Of a DNA stretch of 64,000 bases, positions 46,321 through 56,900 are shown piece after piece. The notes below the pieces were generated by a model. It saw nothing but the letters and a program-made list of their open reading frames with translations, had not been told where the DNA came from and made no database searches. Each line of letters opens with the position of its first letter. The first letter of the stretch is position 1. The position numbers and the translations under genes were made by a program. Source of the stretch: Adiantum capillus-veneris (Eukaryota; Streptophyta; Polypodiopsida; Polypodiales; Pteridaceae); assembly GCA_014529385.2 (NCBI GenBank), contig CM043967.1:133542682-133606681 (forward strand), in the 5' to 3' direction.

Positions 46321-47031
46321 CGGTGAATAAAAAAATGTGTTCAAGGGAATCTCTTCTTGCTCCTTCATCAAATTGGGGTCAAGCTTATGAAATTTGAGTA
46401 ATAAAAGGTGTGTCGCACTCCTCATCACGATCAAGTTTGTGCGGGAATTGTATAGTGTAATTTTCTTCTTTTCCCTTCCAACCTTTAATTTTTTTTGCAC
46501 CTAGTACTTAGAAGTCTCTCATCTTGCTTACCTGCATTAACTCACTTTTGATAATTATTAGTGTTTCTTATTGAGCTTGAATAACTGTGGGGAATTCTTC
46601 TTTCTCTAACAATTGAGCCTTTGCTTGGTTTTGCTATGAATTAAGAAGATTTATATACACAGCTTGTTCCAATTGCTAAGCAATATACATACATATATAT
46701 ATATATATATCATTGTGAGTAGTAAAGTACAATTCCAAAGAACAATTCGTAGAATATTTGGGTGGCAAAGATTAGTTGCCATTAACACATCATTAACACC
46801 TTTTATCCTACCCATGATCAATTATAAACTCAGCTTTGATGTTTTCATTTTTGGCTTTGAGTGAGGGGTTTTCTATATATGTGTGTGCAAGAGAGCTAAG
46901 CTCCCGTGGTTGCACTCAAAGTTTTTACCTCAACTACTAAGTCTCAACGTGTCAAAGTATCCAGCAAATCCTTGCAAACTCTCATAGCTAGAGTCCCCGT
47001 ACTTTCCTATCAAGAACGCCCACTTTTCGAC
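46321..47031. other. No gene recognised; (TA)n at about 46692-46711
   Basis: AT-rich spacer with a short TA microsatellite. Confidence 0.4.
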
Positions 47032-47216
47032 AGCGTGACCACTACTAAAGTTTAATGCATAAACTTTGTTAAAGTGAAAACCGTGTCGTAGAATCTTTCT
47101 AGGGAGCTACATTTGAGTGAAATTTGAAATCTCTTTAAGAAACCTGCTAATCTTCTTCTTCATATTTACAAATTTTACGAGGAAGTCAACATGCTGGGTT
47201 GCATTTTGCATGCATG

Positions 47217-47259
<43 letters not shown>

Positions 47260-47275
47260 TAAGTCTCTTGCCACC
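47032..47275. repeat. Direct repeat, left copy (partner at 53230)
   Basis: Aligns with 53230-53487: AGCGTGACCACTAC, AGGGAGCTACATT(C/T)GA, CTAATCTTCTTCTTC, a GGGTTG/GGCTGG block, GCATGCATG and a (TC)n tract (here 47219-47254) follow in the same order. The copies are clearly diverged. Confidence 0.8.
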
Positions 47276-47562
47276 TGGCCCCTTCCTGATGAAGAACGGG
47301 TTTTCTAGAGTTAAGTGATGGAAAGTGGGAAGGCTACTGCGTAAGTGTGGAAAGGGCTCGTAAATGATGAGGGTGAGTGGGAGCGATGCCATCCTTGTTC
47401 GGTTAGAAAGACATCGCCATCAGAGGATCTTCTCCGAGCTAAGTCACACCATTGCCAAGCTCAGGAAATTCTTCCTACCCATGTCCTCCGAATATATATA
47501 TATTTTGAATGAAAGTCTCTGCCGAGTTGATTGCTATGCACTGCAGCAAGTACATGCGCCAT
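47276..47562. other. Spacer up to the family B insertion
   Basis: No gene. It lies directly left of the copia family B insertion; GCCAT at 47558-47562 is the left target site. Confidence 0.5.
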
Positions 47563-47754
47563 TGTTGGGGTATAAAGCCCAATGTGGTCGCCCAGGTAAG
47601 TGGGCGGGCCGCCAGGTATGTACACATATTCTTTTGTATAAACCTAATAAGAACTCACTATGCTCTACACATTACAGTAGAGCGAGTTCACCATATCGTC
47701 GTGCTCTTCTTCTCACACTCTCTCTCGCGTCGCACTTCCGCTCGTACTCCTTCA
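47563..47754 (+). repeat. 5' LTR of the family B element
   Basis: 192 bp, TGTTGGGG...CCTTCA. It precedes the primer binding site by two bases. Confidence 0.96.
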
Positions 47755-47756
47755 AC

Positions 47757-47768
47757 TGGTATCAGAGC
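47757..47768 (+). promoter_or_regulatory. Primer binding site of the family B element
   Basis: TGGTATCAGAGC, initiator Met-tRNA type. Confidence 0.95.
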
Positions 47769-48812
47769 TCAGATCGAGGCTCGAGGCAGCATTTGCAGGT
47801 AGAGAGCGTCACCTTCTCAGATTGGAGTGAGATTCAACAGGCGAAGACACGGCCCCAAATCCTGTGGGAGAACCCGAAGGGCTTGATGTTCTCAGAATTT
47901 CATTCTGAGGTCATCTCGGCCACCGTTTGGCTTCGACAAAGTTTTGCGCAGGCCATTTTCGACTACGTGGTCTCGGCGGGTGCAGCTCTGACTCTACAAA
48001 TTTGGGGTTTCGGCCTATGACTGCAGGTGTTGAGGATATCGGCACTCCCAGAGTGCTGATTTGTGGCTGTCTACACATCGAAGGACGGCTTACAGTTCTT
48101 GGAGGCGTGTCACATACGACACGGGTGCATCTACATAGATTGTAGGCGACATCCACTAGTTCATCAGGTAGCTTGTGTTTGCTGCTTGATATTCCATATT
48201 TCATCCTGACCTTGCAGGTACTTCCACATGGGATGTATTGTCAGAGATGATGTATGTCTGTTGAGGGTTTGCTGGCTGTGAGTCACGCAGCAAACAACCG
48301 CCGCAACGGTTACAGCATATAGTGGGAAATTTGTGGATGTATGACTTTGCGGGAAGTCTATGTACTGTCAGATTTACTGCAGCCTTTGTTGAGGGTCGAG
48401 TGAGGTTTTATTGAGCTGGGGGATTCTCGAATGTTGAGATACTTTTGGTGATATAGGTCTTGGAGCGATCCCTAGAGCACCCTTAGATAGGCAGCTAGGA
48501 TGTATTGATTGTGAATTAGACATTTGGGATTGCATCTTTGCTTTACTTCCGTTGAGGCATTGTCGCAGTCTATGCTTACAGGACAATGACAAGACAATGA
48601 GAGACAGTACAGGTGCAGGACAGGTTTACCCACAGCTTACAGTGTTAAAGAGACAGTGGTTTTTTGAGTTGTTTTTTGGTCTGTTTTTTGAGTACACCAC
48701 ATCCATTTTACAAAGGAGACTCTGCCAAAATTTCTGCAGAATCTGAAGCTTTCTTGGTTCATTTGACAGGTTGATATTGGTTCAAAGGTCAGTTTACTCT
48801 GCAAACTTTGCT

Positions 48813-49517
48813 ATGGCTGGATCACAAGACACTGCTCTTTACAATATCAAGAAGCTGGATGGAACCAATTTCCCATTGTGGAAGAAGCAGATTTGGCACG
48901 TGTTGGTACAAAAGAAGCAGATAAAACCTATAAAGCTCAAGGGGATAAAACCACAAGATATAGACGAAGATGAATGGAGCGAAATGGATGAATTGACACT
49001 TTCTACCATTATGCTGACTTTGGCAGAAAGCGTTTACTTCAATGTAGCAGACGAGATGTCGGCTTATCAAGCATGGACAAAGCTGAGTGATCTTTATGAG
49101 AAGCAGAGTGCAGCTTCACAGGTATACTGGCTTAAGAAGCTTGTTGACTTGAAGATGAAAGAAGGGACACCTATGTCCAATCATCTGAATGAATTCAACA
49201 CCATCTACAGTCAGTTGTCAGCTCAAGGTGTCAAGTTTGATGAACCTGTTAGAGCTATGTTCCTGTTGATCACATTGCTGGAAAGTTGGGACACTTTTCG
49301 CACAGCTTTGAGTAATTTTGCACCTCAAGATGGTTTGACCATAGCAGGTGTAGAAGGCAGTCTGCTTACTGAAGAAACCAACAGAAAGACAATGGACAAA
49401 GGCAAAGGAACAGCCTTAGTTGTCAGGGGAAGGACCAAAGAAAAGTACAAAGGTGGAAAGAGGAATCAGTCTCGTAGCAAGTCCCGCAGTGCTAAAGGCA
49501 AGAGTGACATAGAATGA
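48813..49517 (+). CDS. Family B copia Gag
   Basis: The likely start is the ATG at 48813 (MAGSQDTALYNIKKLDGTNF), because an in-frame ATG at 48771 reads through leader. The frame has the typical copia Gag order: the opening motif with LDGTNFPLWKKQIWHVLVQKK, the SAYQAWTKLSDLYEKQSAAS block, KLVDLKMKEGTPMSNHLNEF, and a basic C-terminus (KGKGTALVVRGRTKEKYKGG, then RNQSRSKSRSAKGKS). It stops with TGA at 49515-49517, where the first cysteine of the zinc knuckle should be; the remaining knuckle residues (YHCGKKGHMKRDC) follow directly in the same frame. Gag would form the particle that holds element RNA. Confidence 0.92.
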   Translation: MAGSQDTALYNIKKLDGTNFPLWKKQIWHVLVQKKQIKPIKLKGIKPQDIDEDEWSEMDELTLSTIMLTLAESVYFNVADEMSAYQAWTKLSDLYEKQSAASQVYWLKKLVDLKMKEGTPMSNHLNEFNTIYSQLSAQGVKFDEPVRAMFLLITLLESWDTFRTALSNFAPQDGLTIAGVEGSLLTEETNRKTMDKGKGTALVVRGRTKEKYKGGKRNQSRSKSRSAKGKSDIE

Positions 49518-50564
49518 TACCATTGTGGCAAGAAGGGTCACATGAAAAGAGACTGCAGAGAGTGGAAAGCAGAAAAAGGCAAAGAGAGAGCTGAAGACCA
49601 TGGTGAGAAGAACAAGTCCTCAGTGAAGATTCAAGAAATAAATGTGACAAACATTGTTGCAGAGGATGACAGTCTAGTGTCAGGAGACATCTACTTCTTG
49701 AAGAATACAATGGAATCAGCTCTTCTTACAGCATCTGATGGAAATGCACTGAGTGACTGGATTATAGACTCAGGGGCATCACTTCATGTGTCTCCAAACA
49801 AGGACTGGTTTACTTCTTATGTGACCACTAAAGATCATGTTCGGCTAGGCAATGGGCAGACATGTGAGATCTTAGGTGTTGGAGATGTTCAATTGAAGTT
49901 TCAAAATGGCTCTTCTTTCACGCTGAAGAATGTGAGACATGTTCCCGCAATTACAAAGAGCTTGATCAGCACAGGTTTACTTGATGATGCTGGCTACGTC
50001 ACCACTTTTGGACAAAACATGTGGAAGATATCCAAGGGTTCTATGACAGTAGCACATGGAGTAAAGTCTAGCGGACTTTACATGATTTATGTATCAAATG
50101 TCTCTAAAAATGTAATCAATGTAACCGAGCAGCTGAACGTTTCTTTGTGGCATAGCCGGTTAGGACATATGTCCAAGAAGGGAATGGAAATCTTGTCTCG
50201 TTCTGGTTATTTGCCTGGCTTGTCATTTAATGATTTTGAATTCTGTGAACATTGTCTGTATGGTAAGCAAACACAGCAGCCACATAAGCATAGAAGCAGT
50301 AGAAGAGATACACAGTTGGCACTTGTTCATAGTGATTTGTGTGGACCTATGCCTAACCTATCTCTAGGGGGAGCTTCTTACTTTATGACATTTATAGATG
50401 ATTACTCGAGGAAAGTATGGGTTTACTTTCTCAAGCACAAGGATGAAGCGTTTAGTGTTTTCAAAACGTTTGTGACACTTGTGGAGAATCAGAGTGGCGC
50501 ACTGACAATGGTGAAGAGTATGTTTCAAAGGCCTTTCAGGACTTTTGTGAGTCAAAAGGTATAA
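49518..50564 (+). pseudogene. Family B copia nucleocapsid, protease and integrase N-part
   Basis: Starts with the rest of the zinc knuckle, then an intact protease active site (WIIDSGASLHV, about 49755-49790), the GAG-pre-integrase LWHSRLGHMSKKGMEIL (about 50145-50195), the zinc region CEHCLYGKQ and the integrase core start (LVHSDLCGPM, FIDDYSRKVWVYFL). At about 50497 a deletion removes part of the integrase core and shifts the frame, so that the second catalytic aspartate region (TDNGEEYVS) is only readable in another frame. The out-of-frame tail ends at 50564. Confidence 0.92.
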
Positions 50565-51406
50565 AACGTGAACTTATTGCTCCTTACAATCCTCCTCAAA
50601 ATGGTGTTGCTGAGAGGATGAATAGGACCATACAAGAGAAGGTCAGAAGTATGTTGTCTAATGCACAACTGCCAAATGGGTTTTGGGCTGAAGCTGTATC
50701 AACAGCTGTTCATCTTATAAATAGATCTCCTAGCAAGGTTTTGCAGAAGGATTCAGTGGCAGAGATGGTATGGTCAGGCAAGGTGCCCTCATACAAGCAT
50801 CTCAGAGTCTTTGGCTGTGAGGCATATACTCACGTTCCAAAGGAATTTAGGAACAAACTTGAGCCAAAGAGTAGAAAGTGCATCTTTCTAGGCTATGGTA
50901 ATTCTGGTGAGATGGGGTACATACTTTGGGATCCCGAATCCAGAAAGGTTATCCGTAGCAATGATGTTCACTTTAATGAAGCCAAATATCATTCTAAACC
51001 AGAGAGGGTTGAGGAGATTAGAAGAGTTTTCTTCCAAGAAGATGGATCTGCACGTGCAAGACAAAATGTCAGGGCTCAAGAGGAGCAAGGACAGGATAGA
51101 GTGGAACCACAGGTTGTGGCTGAGCCTCAGCCACCTATTTTGCGTAAATCGGGATGGATCTCACGACCTCCTGATCGGTTTGTTCCATCTATGAACTATG
51201 TCATGTTGACTGATTGCAATGAGCCTTCATGTTACAAGGAAGCAGTGCAAATGAAGGACTCCGGGAATTGGCAATTGGCCATGCAGTCAGAGATGACAGC
51301 TCTGCATAAAAACCAGACATGGAAGCTAGTTAAATTACCACAGGGCAAAAAGGCTCTACCTTGTAAATGGGTTTACAGGTATAAGATCACCGCTCATGAT
51401 AGTTAG
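50505..51406 (+). pseudogene. Family B copia integrase C-part and RT start
   Basis: In the shifted frame the integrase continues (RTDNGEEYVSKAF, then NPPQNGVAERMNRTIQ with the third catalytic residue, Glu), passes INRSPSKVLQKDSV and the CIFLGYGNSGEMGY block, a variable linker, and starts the RT domain (WQLAMQSEMTALHKNQTW, KWVYRYKI). A TAG at 51404-51406 interrupts it just before the PKYKARLVAKGF block, which is readable in the same frame after the stop. Confidence 0.92.
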
Positions 51407-52771
51407 CCAAAGTACAAAGCAAGGCTTGTTGCCAAGGGCTTTAAGCAAGAACAAGGCATTGACTTTGATGAAGTCTTCTCTCCGGTGGTCAAGATGACTA
51501 CATTGAGATGCTTTCTTGCATTGGTTGCCATATTAGATTTGGTGTTGCACCAAATGGATGTCAAGACAGCGTTCTTGCATGGTGATTTAGATGTGGAAAT
51601 TTACATGCAGCAGCCAGAAGGGTTTGTTGAGAAAGGCAAGGAAGATTTGGTATGCCAGTTGTTAAAGAGTCTTTATGGCTTAAAACAATCACCGAGGGCA
51701 TGGTACCATAAGTTCCACAAGTTTATGCTTTCTCAAGGCTACAAACGTAGTGAGTTCGATCACTGTCTATATACGAAGGCTAAGGATGGCAGTTGGCTGA
51801 TCCTTATTTTGTATGTGGATGACATGTTGATTGCTGGCAAGCACTTGGAAGAAATTTCAGCTTTGAAGTCAAAGATGGAAAAATCGTTTGACATGAAAGA
51901 TATGGGTGAGGCAAGTCATATACTTGGTATGCGCATTGAGAGAGACAGATCAAAGAAGTTGATTGGTTATCTCAAACAGAGTATATTGACAAGGGTTTTG
52001 CAACGTTTCAATATGGAGAAGGGAAAGGCATTGAGTGTTCCATTGCCACCATATGTGAAACTTAGCAAACAAGATTGTCCCGTGTCTGAGGAAGAACATG
52101 CTGAATTGGATAAGATTCCATATGCGTCTGCACTGGGTAGTTTGATGTATGCAATGATTGCTACTCGCCCAGACATTGCATTTGCAGTGGGAGTAGTAAG
52201 TCGATACATGTCAAACCCAGGCAAGAAACATTGGGAGGTAGTGAAAGGAATATTGAGATACCTAAAAGCTACAAAGAGTATGCGCATATGCTACGGGAGT
52301 CAGGAGCTAAGTGTAAAGGGTTTTATAGACTCAGATTATGCAGGTGACTTAGACAACCGAAGGTCTACGTCAGGGTATGTCTTTACATTGGCTGGTGGAG
52401 CAGTATCATGGCGTTCTAGATTACAAGATTGTGTTACTCAGTCTACTATAGAGGTTGAATATGTTGCAGCATCAGAGGCATGCAAAGAATCAATTTGGCT
52501 TAATCGACTAGTAACAGATTTGGGAATCAAAGAAGAGATGCCTGTGTTATATTGTGATAGTCAAAGTGCTATACAATTGGCTTGCAATCCAGTTTATCAC
52601 TCAAAGACAAAGCATGTGGATGTGAAGTATCATTTCATCAGGGAAATGCTCGAGGATAAGCAACTTCAGCTTGTCAAAGTTCACACCACAGAAAATCCTG
52701 CTGATCTACTTACAAAAGGACTTCCCTCAGAGAGCTTTGCGCATTTTCGCAAGCAGTTAGGTGTAGGGTAG
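51407..52771 (+). pseudogene. Family B copia reverse transcriptase and RNase H
   Basis: RT and RNase H complete the polyprotein: RLVAKGFKQEQGIDFDEVFS, MDVKTAFLHGDLDVEIYMQQ, LYGLKQSPRAWYHKF, the catalytic LILYVDDMLIAG, then RPDIAFAVGVVSRYMSNPGK and the RNase H acids in GFIDSDYAGDLD, STIEVEYVAASEA and LYCDSQSAIQLACNP. It ends in a normal stop at 52769-52771. The stretch after the 51404 stop stays open for about 455 codons and keeps all visible catalytic residues. Confidence 0.94.
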
Positions 52772-52848
52772 TACATCACTTCTCTACATCTCTTGTATAT
52801 TAGCTTGTATAGTAGCTTCTCTCACACTCAAAGTACCACATTGGACTT

Positions 52849-52860
52849 TAAGTGGGAGGT
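52849..52860 (+). promoter_or_regulatory. Polypurine tract of the family B element
   Basis: TAAGTGGGAGGT directly before the 3' LTR; primer for plus-strand DNA synthesis. Confidence 0.9.
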
Positions 52861-53052
52861 TGTTGGGGTATAAAGCCCAATGTGGTCGCCCAGGTAAGTG
52901 GGCGGGCCGCCAGGTATGTACACATATTCTTTTGTATAAACCTAATAAGAACTCACTATGCTCTACACATTACAGTAGAGCGAGTTCACCATATCGTCGT
53001 GCTCTTCTTCTCGCACTCTCTCTCACGTCGCACTTTCGCTCGTACTCCTTCA
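52861..53052 (+). repeat. 3' LTR of the family B element
   Basis: 192 bp, three transitions different from the 5' LTR, ends CCTTCA. Confidence 0.96.
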
Positions 53053-53229
53053 TCCATCACATTAAGGGCTCCACAGAAGGCGGCTTGAGGCTGGGTGCGC
53101 CACTCAATCAACCCAGTTAGAGTCTCTTCAATTTTAAGCTGCTTGAGTTTTGCAACTGAGGCGAAAATGGCATAGTGACAAAAGGCACTGACCACAACAA
53201 GGGTCAATTATCATCTAAAAATAGAGCCT

Positions 53230-53420
53230 AGCGTGACCACTACCTAAGTTTAACGCATAACTTTGTTGAAGTATTGTAGAACTCCCCTAGGGAGCTGCAT
53301 TCGACCAAAATTCAAAATCTCTTGAAGAAAGCTGCAAATCTTCTTCTTCGTGGTGTTAAGTAAAACTTAAAAGGTAGTGTCGAGCACGCTGGGCTGGATT
53401 TTACATGCATGCTGCTGCTG

Positions 53421-53469
<49 letters not shown>

Positions 53470-53487
53470 GCCTTGCATTGAGCCTCG
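53230..53487. repeat. Direct repeat, right copy (partner at 47032)
   Basis: The copy next to the NAT gene. Its (TC)n tract (53419-53467) lies about 120-170 bp upstream of the NAT start codon, so the repeat probably covers the promoter or 5' leader of NAT. Confidence 0.8.
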
Positions 53488-53587
53488 CCGCCCTCGCGCA
53501 GACCAGACAAGGCCCGCCTCTGCTGGTGGGTTGTGGGTACTTCATATGTGAGTGTCATCAGTTGAAAGCAAGAGGAGCGGAGCTAAA

Positions 53588-53767
53588 ATGACAAACCAAA
53601 ATCAGAAAGCTAACCAGAATCAGAAAGCTGGGAACGTGGACTTCACACCCCATCCGCAGGAGCAGCTGCGAGGAATCGACTACTGCATCACCAGCCCACC
53701 TCCATGGCGTCTGATTCTTCTCCATTTCTTTTCCTACTAAATGCAGAAGCATTAATCATGTACATTG

Positions 53768-53813
<46 letters not shown>

Positions 53814-53903
53814 ACACACACGTCTATATTAGACAGCATATATGATCATGGGCAAATATGTGACTGATCGGCAGTAGGAATGCTTGCGCTTCTGTGAGCT
53901 GGA

Positions 53904-53967
<64 letters not shown>

Positions 53968-56900
53968 AGCACACCGCTAGCGTGGGAGAAGTGACCTCAC
54001 ATTAATGTCATTTAAATCTCTTGATGGCTGTGAGTTCTCCATAGCCGATATGTGGAGATTAGTCCTAGAGACAGTCAGATGAATATATGATGTGATGTTG
54101 TACTCAGTCGAAGTCCTATCGATGCTAAACATTCTGAAGTAATTAAGGAAGGATAGCTGTATTTGTTATGGTGCTCTATGTCTCTTGCAGGAATGTCCTC
54201 ACGCATCGTTAACCCTGCACTTCAATGGAAAAGCTAATGTTTTGATGCAAGAAAGCTGAAAGACTGGCATGATTATTGAGACCTTGTCTGCCTGTTTTGC
54301 AGCTCAGGCACTTGCATTGGGATTTCAGCATTACTTTGTCATGTTGGGAACCACAGTCCTTATTCCCACCATCTTGGTTCCTCAAATGGGTGGAGACCTC
54401 GTAAGTGCCGCATGGCAACCCTTACCTACTCATCAACTCCCCATTCATCTTGTTATGTTGTTGCATACACTGAGCCAACCATGGTACTTTGCGTTAACAG
54501 CCACACTTGTCCATGATGTAGGAGGACCTTGCCAACAAAGCTTCATAGAGCACATTTTTTCTGATTGGTTTTTGTTGCATATCTCGAGCTTCCAATTTGA
54601 GGAGCGCTCATTATCTATTTCACCAACAAATCCTTGCTTAATAGTGAAAGTTGTCACCGCAAGGCCCCTTTGCTAGACACTCAAGTGATCTAACAAAATC
54701 CTGTCGTCTGATTGAACGTGAAAGAATCACGCAATCCAAATATGTGTAATGAAGAATGTCCTTTTATGCCCAAAGACGGGAGAATTTTGCAATCTAAAGG
54801 TGGTTCTGGGAATGTTGCGAAGAGTTATCAGAGAATGTGTTTTGACTCTCTGCTTTTTTTAATGGGTTTTCTCAGGATGACAAGATTAAGGTGATTCAGA
54901 CACTTTTGTTTACGGCTGGAATCAACACCTTATTACAGTCAACTGCGGGGACATGCTTGCCTTGTGTGGTCGGGGGTTCATATGCATTCTTAGTACCAAC
55001 GCTGTCCATTATCTACTCAGACAGGCTTCAAGCTATACAGGATAGCCATGAAGTAAAAGCCTCTAAACACATTCATTCTTGAGGCAGATTTTGTTCATTT
55101 GCCAAAATGCATTTTTGTTATTTGATGACATCCGCTTTGCTTACGATTGTTGGTGCTGTGTACGTGGTAATTAATTGTTTGGCACATGATGCAGAGGTTT
55201 ATTCACACTATGAGGGCCATCCAGGGAGCTCTTATAGCCTCTGCAAGCTTGCAGGTGGTACTGGGGTTTAGTGGCTTGTGGGGCATTATGACAAGGTTAA
55301 TGCTCATTCTGCCAACTTTTTGTATGCTCTACATCTAAGTAATGGTATTTCTCTTAAAGTTATTCAGTAGAACGCTTGTACATGCAGGTTTGTGAGTCCT
55401 CTTTCTGCTGCTCCCTTGGTTGCAATGGTTGGATTGGGTCTTTATGAGTTGGGATTCCCCGGGGTGAGTGCTCATGTATGGTGTGCTCTCACATTTTCAT
55501 GCTCTTGACAAGGCTAATTTGGGTCTTTTCTCAGGTTGGAAAGTGTGTGGAGATTGGGATTCCACAGATTTTACTGCTAGTGTTATTCTCTCAGGCAAGT
55601 TTCAATGGTGTGAACAATTTAGTTGCTCATAAGTTCTCAAAAGCACCCATAAAAGCACCCATGGTTCAGCCAGTGGATGATTATGTAGCTTGAAAGCATG
55701 ATCCCCCTCTTGCATTATGGCGAAGATTTACTCGTATACGACATTGTTAGCTTGATCAATAACTGAAGTGATCTAAAGCTGCTAAGTATTGCAAATTTGC
55801 AGTTCGTGAGAAATGTCAAGGCTGGAAAGCATATATTCGAGAGATACTCGGTCCTAATAGCCGTTGCGATTGTATGGGCTTATGCACACCTCCTTACAGT
55901 GAGTGGGGCCTATAGACATGCCCCTGATCTTACTGCTTCCCACTGCAGAACCGATCGAGCAGCTTTGGTGAAGTCCTCCCCTTGGTAAAACAATCTTAAC
56001 TGCTCCATGCATCAGTTCTCATACTCCATGGCATTTGTTCTCTGTTGTCACATTATAGGGTTGACCATTAAGCTCTGTTCTGCTAAGCTTAGATACACCG
56101 TTGTTTTTATATAGGCATACAAATTGAAAAATGTAGAGATGCAAGCTTATGCCATCCTTTTCCAGCAGACCATCTTTAATCATATAATAACCATCTGTAA
56201 TCATATAATAACCATTTTTTGCACAGAGTTGCATCAAAGATTGAATGTTTTATGTGTACTCTGTCATTCTCGCCAAAGTAGCTTACACTCTTGGTCATTT
56301 TCTTTTCATACTTCAATTGAAAGAGCCTTGCTTGTAAAGCAAACCTGTATTGTATATATTCACATGAAAGCTTTCCTTCATGCAGGCTGCGCATTCCCTA
56401 TCCTCTTCAATGGGGCGATCCTACGTTTGAAGCCAGCCATGTCTTTGGCATGCTATCTGCAGTGCTGGTTTCTGCTGTGGAGGTGACATTTTCTAGCTTG
56501 TTTGCTGTACATTTCTGCATGCCCAGGTTCATTATGCTGAAATAATCTCATATGCCTCTGGTATATGAATGGCAGTCTACAGGTGGATTCCTTGCTGCTT
56601 CAAGGTTTGCTGGTGCCACACCCCCTCCGCCTTTTGTGATAAGCAGAGGACTGGGATGGCAGGTATGTGTATTGAGTACCTTTCTATGTATGTAATACTT
56701 AGGTTGTGTAAAATGAGTGAGGGTGGTTGAAGGTCCCCGTTGTAAAGGGGGGCGAGTAGTAGGTATCTGAGTCAATACGTGGAGTGAGCCAATACATGGA
56801 AAACCATCATGTAGAGACTTTATGTATAGCACTTGAATCAATCCACTGAATCAACTTCTATAGATTGAATGAAAACAAACAATTCCCATTAAAAAAGGAG

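Larger units (their letters stand above)
47563..53052 (+). mobile_element. Ty1/copia element, family B, young
   Basis: A 5.5-kb plus-strand copia element with 192-bp LTRs (47563-47754 and 52861-53052) that differ at only three positions, about 98.4% identity. The primer binding site TGGTATCAGAGC is at 47757-47768, and a polypurine tract (AAGTGGGAGGT) ends at 52860. The flanks are GCCAT (47558-47562) and TCCAT (53053-53057), a target duplication with one mismatch. A roughly 1-kb leader precedes Gag. All polyprotein domains are present, but two stops and one frame-shifting deletion inactivate it. It is the most recent datable insertion here and lies about 0.5 kb upstream of the NAT start codon. 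Confidence 0.95.

Noticed and set aside
55478-55693. Alternative NAT exon 6 reading through the GC donor
   Set aside because: It gives a tail unlike NAT proteins, while splicing at GCAAGT restores the conserved frame.
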